Below are positions 58,452 through 64,000 of a stretch of DNA of 64,000 nt, piece by piece. Numbering within the stretch: the stretch's first letter is position 1; each line of letters starts with the position of its first letter. Both the position numbers and the translations under genes were made by a program. This DNA is from Mixta tenebrionis (GTDB taxonomy: Bacteria; Pseudomonadota; Gammaproteobacteria; Enterobacterales; Enterobacteriaceae), in contig NZ_VHQI01000004.1 of NCBI RefSeq assembly GCF_006517625.1, forward strand, positions 204,771 through 268,770, in the 5' to 3' direction. The notes under the pieces are model-generated. The model made no database searches, was not told the origin of the DNA, and saw only the letters and a program-made list of their open reading frames with translations.

Positions 58452-58482
58452 AAAAAACCAACCCAAACGGGTTGGTTTTTTT
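58452..58482 (+). terminator. Rho-independent terminator after proL
   Basis: AACCAACCC and GGGTTGGTT form a 9-bp stem with an AAAC loop, flanked by A-run and T-run; it can serve proL and the convergent zntA. Confidence 0.92.
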
Positions 58483-58493
58483 ATGCCGCTAAC

Positions 58494-60734
58494 CTACTGA
58501 CGCAGCAGCCGCAGGCCGTTGGCGACCACCAGCAGGCTGGCGCCGACGTCGGCGAATACCGCCATCCACAGCGAGCCCATCCCCGCCAGCGTCAACGCCA
58601 GGAATACCACCTTAATCCCCATCGCCAGCGCGATATTTTGCCAGAGCACGCTGCTGGTACGCCTGGAGAGCCGTACAAAAGCGGGGATTTTGCGCAGATC
58701 GTCATCCATCAGGGCGATATCGGCAGTTTCAATAGCGGTATCCGTGCCCATCGCGCCCATGGCAAAACCGATATCGGCGCGCGCCAGCGCCGGCGCGTCA
58801 TTAATGCCATCGCCCACCATGCCGACGGCGCCGCGGCGCGCCAGGCTTTCCACCGCAGCCAGCTTATCTTCCGGCAGCTGATTGCTGCGGACTTCATCAA
58901 CCGCAACCTGCGCGGCAATCGCCTGCGCCGCGCCGCGGTTATCGCCGGTAAGCATTAAGGTTCTGACGCCCAGCTGATGCAGCTGCGCTACGGCCTCGCG
59001 GCTGCTCTCTTTTACCGTATCCGCAACGGCGAACAGGCTCAGCAGTTCACTGTCGCTACAGAGCAGCACTACCGTTTTCCCCTGATTCTCCAGCTCAGCC
59101 AGCGCCGCCTTCACCGCCTCAGAACAGCTGACCTGCTCCTCCATCAGCCGCAGATTGCCCAGGCTGTAGCTGACGCCCTGAATCACGCCGCGCACCCCGC
59201 GCCCCGGCAGCGCGCTAAACTGCGTTACCGCCAGCCGCTCCGGCGGGGCCGCCGCCAGCACCGCCTGGGAAACCGGATGATCGGAATAGTCCGCCAGGCT
59301 GGCCGCCAGCGTCTGGCAGCGCGCCGCATCCAGCGAACCGACGGCGGTAATATCGGTCTGAACCGGTCTGCCGTACGTCAGCGTGCCGGTTTTATCCAGC
59401 GCCAGCCATTTCAGCCGCCGGCCCTGCTCCAGATAGACGCCGCCCTTAATCAAAATACCGCGACGGGCGGCGGCGGTCAGCCCGCTGACAATGGTTACCG
59501 GCGTTGAGATCACCAGCGCGCAGGGACAGGCGATAACCAGCATCACCAGCGCCTTATAGATCCATTCACGCCAGTCGCCGCCGGCAAGCAGCGGCGGCAG
59601 CAGCGCTACCGCTACCGCAAGCGCGCAGACCAGCGGCGTATAGACGCGTGAGAAACGATCGACGAAGCGCTGCACCGGCGCTTTCGCTCCCTGCGCCTGC
59701 TCAACGACGCGAATAATGCGCGCCAGCGTGGAATCCGCCGCCGCCGAGGTAACGCGATACTCCAGCACGCCCGCGCCGTTCAGCGTCCCGGCAAACAGCG
59801 TATCGCCCTGCTGCTTCTCGACCGGCAGGCTTTCACCGGTAACCGGCGCCTGATTGATCGCCGACTGTCCGCGTACGATAGTGCCGTCAAGGCCGATACG
59901 CTCGCCGGGCTTTACCCGGACCAGGCTGCCGGGCGCCACGCGCCCTACCTCCCTCTCCTGCCAGGAACCGTCTGGCTGCTGCACGTTAACCGTTTCCGGC
60001 GCCAGCTTCATCAGCGAGCCGATCGCGTTGCGCGCGCGATCCAGCGATTTCGCCTCCAGCATTTCCGCCAGCGTAAACAGCACCATCACCATCGCCGCCT
60101 CCGGCCACTGGCCGAGCGCCAGCGCGCCGGTTACCGCAATACTCATCAGAGCGTTGATATTCAGATCGGCGTTTCTTAGCGCCGTCCATCCTTTTTTATA
60201 GGTATCCAGACCGCAGACGGCGATCGCCAGCAGCGCCAGCGCCGCCTGCACCCATGCGGCCAGGCCGCTCCAGTGGGCGATTTCCGCCGCTGCGGCGGCG
60301 ATGCCCGCCAGCGCCAGCGGCCAGATACGCATCTTTTCTGCCGGCGCCGGCGGCGGATTTTCATCTGCTACCAGCTCCGGCGCAAAATCCAGCGAGCGGA
60401 TGGCGGCCAGCAGCGGTTCCAGCGCCTGCGGCGCATGGGTAACCGTCAGCACGCGCTGGATCAGGTTAAACTCCAGCGCGTTAACGCCCGGCATCGCTTC
60501 CAGCTTTTTACGAATCAGCCTCTCCTCAACCGGGCAATCCATCTGCTTAATCAGAATGCGCGTCTGCTTAGCGCCGTCAGAGGCAGCGCTTATTTTTGGC
60601 GACGAAGTTGCGTTATCTTCAGCATCATGACGCGCAGGTTCTGCAGGCAGCGGCGTAAAAGCGGTAAAGCGGCCTGCCGCCTCCTCTTTTCCCTGCCCGC
60701 TGCTGCAATGGCGGTTGCCGCAACAATCACTCAT
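58494..60734 (-). CDS. zntA: Zn(II)/Cd(II)/Pb(II)-exporting P-type ATPase ZntA
   Basis: 746 residues of P1B ATPase. A Cys/His-rich start (CCGNRHC), one heavy-metal-associated domain with MDCPVEE (the CadA-like form with a single Cys plus Glu pair, rather than GMDCxxC), eight membrane segments, the transport motif ACPCAL, TGES, the phosphorylation site DKTGTLT, SDHP and GDGINDAPAL. It pumps toxic divalent metal out across the inner membrane. A MerR-type promoter and a divergent CadR-like regulator lie upstream. In E. coli zntA is elsewhere and its regulator zntR is unlinked. Confidence 0.93.
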   Translation of the reverse strand: MSDCCGNRHCSSGQGKEEAAGRFTAFTPLPAEPARHDAEDNATSSPKISAASDGAKQTRILIKQMDCPVEERLIRKKLEAMPGVNALEFNLIQRVLTVTHAPQALEPLLAAIRSLDFAPELVADENPPPAPAEKMRIWPLALAGIAAAAAEIAHWSGLAAWVQAALALLAIAVCGLDTYKKGWTALRNADLNINALMSIAVTGALALGQWPEAAMVMVLFTLAEMLEAKSLDRARNAIGSLMKLAPETVNVQQPDGSWQEREVGRVAPGSLVRVKPGERIGLDGTIVRGQSAINQAPVTGESLPVEKQQGDTLFAGTLNGAGVLEYRVTSAAADSTLARIIRVVEQAQGAKAPVQRFVDRFSRVYTPLVCALAVAVALLPPLLAGGDWREWIYKALVMLVIACPCALVISTPVTIVSGLTAAARRGILIKGGVYLEQGRRLKWLALDKTGTLTYGRPVQTDITAVGSLDAARCQTLAASLADYSDHPVSQAVLAAAPPERLAVTQFSALPGRGVRGVIQGVSYSLGNLRLMEEQVSCSEAVKAALAELENQGKTVVLLCSDSELLSLFAVADTVKESSREAVAQLHQLGVRTLMLTGDNRGAAQAIAAQVAVDEVRSNQLPEDKLAAVESLARRGAVGMVGDGINDAPALARADIGFAMGAMGTDTAIETADIALMDDDLRKIPAFVRLSRRTSSVLWQNIALAMGIKVVFLALTLAGMGSLWMAVFADVGASLLVVANGLRLLRQ

Positions 60735-60765
60735 ATTCTTTCCCTCCTCAGTGACCTATACTGGC

Positions 60766-60796
60766 ATTTAAAACCCTGTAGCTACTTCAGGGTCAA
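60766..60796 (-). promoter_or_regulatory. MerR-family promoter/operator of zntA
   Basis: On the minus strand TTGACC and TTAAAT are separated by 19 bp, the over-long spacer of MerR-type promoters. The spacer holds the dyad ACCCTG-N9-CAGGGT (60773-60793), typical of CadR/PbrR/ZntR sites. Metal-bound regulator should twist it to activate zntA. Confidence 0.85.
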
Positions 60797-60812
60797 GCGG
60801 GAGAAAGACAAA

Positions 60813-61244
60813 ATGAAAATTGGCGAGCTGGCCCGTCTGGCAGGCTGTTCGGTAGAGACGGTACGCTACTATGAGCGTGAAGGGCTGCTGCAGGCGGCGC
60901 TGCGTAATCTCAATAACTATCGTCATTACGACAGTCATCATCTGGAAAACCTGAAGTTTATCCGCCGCTGCCGGGCGCTGGATATGACCCACGAGGAGAT
61001 CCGCGCGCTGCTGCAGGCGCGCAGCCAGCCCGACGCCGACTGCGGCGCGGTCAACGCGCTAATCGATCGTCATCTGCATCATGTTCAGGCGAAGATTCAG
61101 GAGCTGAAGGCGCTGGAACGGCAGCTGACGGAGCTGCGCGGGTGCTGCCACAGCAACCGCAGCGCACGCCACTGCGGTATTTTGCGTGAGCTGGAGCAAA
61201 CGGAAGATTTAAGCGCGACGCCCGTTCTGCCGCGCGGTATCTGA
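60813..61244 (+). CDS. cadR: CadR/PbrR-type MerR-family metal regulator
   Basis: 143 residues. The MerR helix-turn-helix (MKIGELARLAGCSVETVRYYEREGLL) is followed by the dimer helix and a C-terminal metal site: ADCGAVN, then RGCCHSNRSARHCGIL. The Cys placement is that of Cd(II)/Pb(II) responders rather than ZntR, though zinc is not excluded. The ATG at 60813 follows GGGAGAAAGA. Divergent from zntA across the operator. The gene symbol is by family, not a proven orthologue. Confidence 0.85.
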   Translation: MKIGELARLAGCSVETVRYYEREGLLQAALRNLNNYRHYDSHHLENLKFIRRCRALDMTHEEIRALLQARSQPDADCGAVNALIDRHLHHVQAKIQELKALERQLTELRGCCHSNRSARHCGILRELEQTEDLSATPVLPRGI

Positions 61245-61252
61245 CGGCAGCC

Positions 61253-62188
61253 TCAGCCGCCGTCAGGCTGACGCCGGGCGCGTAGCGCGAGCTTTTCCGC
61301 CGGCAGGGTGATAATCGCCAGACAGAGGATAATCAGGGCGACGCCGCCCCAGCCGGAGAGCGGCAGCCGTTCGCCAACCAGCAGCACCGCCAGCAGGGCG
61401 GCGACTACCGGCTCCAGCAGGGTGATGGTGGTGGCCGTACTGGCGGAAATACGCGCCAGCCCATAGCCATAGCAAATATAGCCGATAAACATCGGCACCA
61501 GCGCCATATAGAGACCGACGGCGGCGTTATGCCATGCGGTAAACAGCGGCGCGCCGGTCAGCCACAGCACCGGCATCAGCAGCAGACCGCCGGCGCCAAA
61601 GGTTGCGCCCATGGCGGCGCGCGGCGCTAACTTCCGCTGCATCAGTCGGCGGGCGGACCAGGAGTAGAGAGCATAGGTAAAGCCGGCCAGCAGCCCCAGC
61701 AGGATGCCGATCGGCGCCAGCCCCGCCTCACCGCCCGCCCCCTGCTCGCCGCGTTCGGCAAAGCAGAGCAGTATCATACCGAGTAAACCCACCGTCGCGC
61801 CCAGCAGCCACTGCTTCGTCAGACGTAAGCCGTCAAGCCGGTATTCAATCAGCGCGGAGAACAGCGGCGCCGAGCCGATGGAGATAACGGTGCCGACGGT
61901 AACGCCGGCAAAGCGCATCGAGGTATAAAAAGCTAGCGGATAGAGCGCTACCGCCAGAGCGCCGGTCAGCAAATAGCGCCACTGTCGCGCCATCAGCCGC
62001 CGCTGCCGCCTGATGGCGGCAAGCGCAATCGCTCCCTGCAGCAGCCCGCCCACGCCCATCGCTACCGCGCCCACCGCCAGCGGGCTAAGCGCGGGCGCAA
62101 AGGTGGCCGCCGTGCCGGTGGTGCCCCATACCATCGCAGCGATAAAAACGCCGCCGATGCCCGCCAGACGTGATTCTGTCGCCGGCAT
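61253..62188 (-). CDS. EamA/DMT-family transporter
   Basis: 311 residues with ten hydrophobic segments in two EamA repeats (GVFIAAMVWGTTGTAATFAP in the first, GYGLARISASTATTITLLEPVVAALLAVLLVGERL in the second). Such proteins export amino acids or metabolites; the substrate is unknown. It is convergent with cadR, 8 bp apart. Confidence 0.88.
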   Translation of the reverse strand: MPATESRLAGIGGVFIAAMVWGTTGTAATFAPALSPLAVGAVAMGVGGLLQGAIALAAIRRQRRLMARQWRYLLTGALAVALYPLAFYTSMRFAGVTVGTVISIGSAPLFSALIEYRLDGLRLTKQWLLGATVGLLGMILLCFAERGEQGAGGEAGLAPIGILLGLLAGFTYALYSWSARRLMQRKLAPRAAMGATFGAGGLLLMPVLWLTGAPLFTAWHNAAVGLYMALVPMFIGYICYGYGLARISASTATTITLLEPVVAALLAVLLVGERLPLSGWGGVALIILCLAIITLPAEKLALRARRQPDGG

Positions 62189-62482
62189 TAGCGCGCCTGC
62201 GCCGTAAATTGTATCAGCCGGCCCGCCGGCGTCCGGCGCCGAAGGCGATGCTTCAGCGCGGCGCGCCCGCTTTGGTTTCTCACGCCACGCCGCGTTTGGC
62301 GGACGGTTATTCGCTCTGCGGCTAAGCCAGTCATCGTCACTCTCCGGATTGACGCCAGCAGCCTGGCGTAAGCGTAAGTAGGCGCGCCTCAGCGTAAAGC
62401 TGATTTGCTGTCACATCAATGCAATAATAACGTAACATTTTTCCACTAACCTGTGCCAGACGAACGGAACGGGAATCAGAGC

Positions 62483-62689
62483 ATGACGGTGGCAAAAGCA
62501 AAAAATCTGCAGGATACCGAAGCCCTGCTGCACGCGGGCATTAACAAGGTGGCGCTGGACTGGGAGATCGGCAGCGACGACTTTTTCCGTCTCGCCAGCC
62601 ACTGGTGCGAGCGCGGCGCGAAAATCACCCGCAGCCGGCATTATTTTGTCGTGTCGGTAAAAGGCTTCGCTATTCCGCCAAACGATTAG
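62483..62689 (+). CDS. Small conserved-looking hypothetical protein
   Basis: 68 residues from the ATG at 62483, which has GGGAATCAGAGC upstream; a GTG at 62453 is an alternative. The sequence starts MTVAKAKNLQDTEALLHAG, is acidic in the middle (DWEIGSDDFFRLASHW) and has no membrane segment. I do not recognise it. The codon use fits its surroundings, so it is probably a real gene. Confidence 0.55.
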   Translation: MTVAKAKNLQDTEALLHAGINKVALDWEIGSDDFFRLASHWCERGAKITRSRHYFVVSVKGFAIPPND

Positions 62690-62763
62690 CGGCGCGACAG
62701 AAAGAGCGAGGCCACGGCGGACTGCGCCGGCTCGCCGCGCCGACGCCCGCATCGCGCTAAGGT

Positions 62764-64000
62764 TCAGCGTCCGGTATCGGTGCGCTGCACCGCATCCAGC
62801 GTTGCTTTCTCTCTTTCGCTGCCGGTCAGCTCATATAGCTGGCCGTCGCGCATCTCCAGCAGGCGATCCGCCTGAGTAAAGTAGTGATCGTCATGGCTGA
62901 TGGCGAAAATGGTTTTACCGCTCTGCTGTAGCCACGGCAGCAGCTCCCGATAGAAAACGCGACGGAAATGCGGGTCCTGATCGGCGGCCCATTCATCCAG
63001 CAGCAGCATATCGCGCTGCTCCGCCGCCGCCAGCAGTAACGCCAGCCGCTTGCTCTGCCCTTTCGACAGCTGCAGATTCAGCACCCGATTACCTTCCAGC
63101 TTCAGCTTATCCTGCATTTTCAGCTTCTCCAGCCACTGCTGCACCAGCGTCGGGCTGGCCGGCTGCGCGCCGGGGCCGATAAGCCGATCGAACAGGTGCG
63201 GATCGGTAAAGACCGCCGAAAACAGCTGACGATAGCGTTCGCTATCGGCAATCACCTCGCCATCCAGCAAAATAGTGCCGGAAACCGGCTGATAAAGTCC
63301 GGTCAGCAGCATCGCCAGCGTTGATTTACCGCTGCCGTTGCCGCCGATAAGAAACACCAGCTCGCCGCGCCTGAGCGTCAGGTTAACCGGCCCTACGCTA
63401 AAGCCCTTCTCGCCGTAGTGAAACAGCAGATCGCGCAGCTCCAGCGTCTGCCAGTCGGCTGCCGCCGGCAGAGGGGCGAAATGTTCGCGCCACTCCGCCA
63501 GCTGGAAAGTACGCAGTTTATTAAAGGCCACCTGCGCGCTCAGCAGCATCGGCAGCGCGCCCATCGCCTGTAGCAGCGGAGTGCGCAGAAACAGCAGGGT
63601 CAATGAATAGGTAGCGGCTACCGCCGTGTTCGCCCAGCCGAGGCCGTTCGCCATAAAGAACACCATGCCGATGGCGCCCAGCATCATAATATTTGACCAG
63701 TTTACCGCGCTGAGATGGTAGGTATCGGCGCGCACGATATGATGACGATAGGCGTTGGCGTTCTCCTGATAAACGGTATCGTAGATTAACTGCGCCCGCT
63801 CGCGGTTCAGCGCCAGCTCTTTGCGGCCGTCGATAACCGTCTGATAATCGGCGTACAGGCGATCTTCCGTCTCACGCAGCGCCGCCATATGACGATAAAC
63901 GCGCGACACCAGCAGCCAGCCGCCGACAAGGGTCACCGCGATCCACACCGCGCTGACCGCCAGCATACGCGGCGACAGCCAGGCAAGGTAGATGGCCGAT
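62764..64000 (-). CDS. yojI: ABC exporter YojI, permease-ATPase fusion (partial)
   Basis: The frame is open to the right window edge; 412 C-terminal residues are visible of about 547. The end of the membrane domain ([41 protein letters not shown]) and the complete ATPase domain follow: Walker [10 protein letters not shown], signature LSKGQSKRL, Walker [14 protein letters not shown] and SHDDHYF. The degenerate signature is usual for the family. In E. coli YojI exports the lasso peptide microcin J25 with TolC. An internal ATG at 63966 is not the start. Confidence 0.92.
   Translation of the reverse strand, partial: SAIYLAWLSPRMLAVSAVWIAVTLVGGWLLVSRVYRHMAALRETEDRLYADYQTVIDGRKELALNRERAQLIYDTVYQENANAYRHHIVRADTYHLSAVNWSNIMMLGAIGMVFFMANGLGWANTAVAATYSLTLLFLRTPLLQAMGALPMLLSAQVAFNKLRTFQLAEWREHFAPLPAAADWQTLELRDLLFHYGEKGFSVGPVNLTLRRGELVFLIGGNGSGKSTLAMLLTGLYQPVSGTILLDGEVIADSERYRQLFSAVFTDPHLFDRLIGPGAQPASPTLVQQWLEKLKMQDKLKLEGNRVLNLQLSKGQSKRLALLLAAAEQRDMLLLDEWAADQDPHFRRVFYRELLPWLQQSGKTIFAISHDDHYFTQADRLLEMRDGQLYELTGSEREKATLDAVQRTDTGR

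Overview
The window is chromosomal DNA of a gamma-proteobacterium of the order Enterobacterales. Its backbone follows the Escherichia coli K-12 order from mgl/galS/folE through cirA, lysP, yeiE, yeiH, nfo, fruAKB, yeiW, yeiP, yeiR, lpxT, mepS, pdeN, yejABEF, yejG, bcr, rsuA, radD, rplY, yejK, yejL and yejM to proL (tRNA-Pro) and yojI. The gene content and the GC-rich codon use fit Erwiniaceae (Pantoea/Mixta/Erwinia type) best, but the genus is an inference.

Layout. 1-5157 (minus strand): mglA (cut by the window edge), mglB, galS, yeiB and folE, with a perfect CRP site and two identical gal-type operators. 5293-9441: a YbfB-type MFS transporter divergent from a LysR gene that overlaps a glutathione-dependent formaldehyde dehydrogenase (frmA), followed by S-formylglutathione hydrolase (yeiG). 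9479-13488: the TonB receptor CirA and a FecCD/FecE-type permease-ATPase pair, each with a Fur-box-like site. 13745-18691: lysP, yeiE, a DUF1232 protein, yeiH and nfo. 19205-20333: two unknown genes with overlapping 3' ends. 20757-24545: the fructose PTS operon fruBKA, with two Cra operators upstream.

25774-30893 holds the most notable content: a complete chromosomal seven-gene operon with the order and gene lengths of the microcin B17 system (mcbABCDEFG). It encodes a Gly/Cys/Ser-rich precursor, the three-part thiazole/oxazole synthetase McbBCD, the exporter McbEF and the pentapeptide-repeat gyrase-protection protein McbG. The precursor differs from classical McbA in the core: shorter Gly linker, first Ser-Cys pair changed to His-Cys, Gln changed to Ser, and a new C-terminus. 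The product should be a new DNA-gyrase-directed microcin B analogue. The operon lies between fruB and yeiW, where E. coli has setB, behind about 1.2 kb of non-coding and partly very AT-rich DNA.

31057-50870 is conserved backbone: translation factor, COG0523 GTPase, lipid A kinase, murein endopeptidase, c-di-GMP phosphodiesterase, the Yej peptide importer, drug efflux, 16S rRNA modification, RadD, L25, nucleoid protein and PbgA.

50904-58195 is an accessory catabolic block between yejM and proL: an IclR regulator divergent from six tightly coupled genes (DgoK-type kinase, DgoA-type aldolase, N-acyl-D-amino-acid deacylase, RidA, sodium:solute symporter, PLP D-amino-acid dehydratase). All steps can be joined into one route for an N-acetylated hexosaminate: uptake, deacetylation, dehydrative deamination to a 2-keto-3-deoxy-hexonate, phosphorylation, and aldol cleavage to pyruvate and glyceraldehyde-3-phosphate.

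58365-64000: tRNA-Pro(GGG), a Zn/Cd/Pb ATPase (zntA) divergent from a CadR/PbrR-type MerR regulator with a classical 19-bp-spacer promoter, an EamA exporter, a small unknown protein, and yojI (cut by the window edge). I saw no transposase, integrase, rRNA or CRISPR array.
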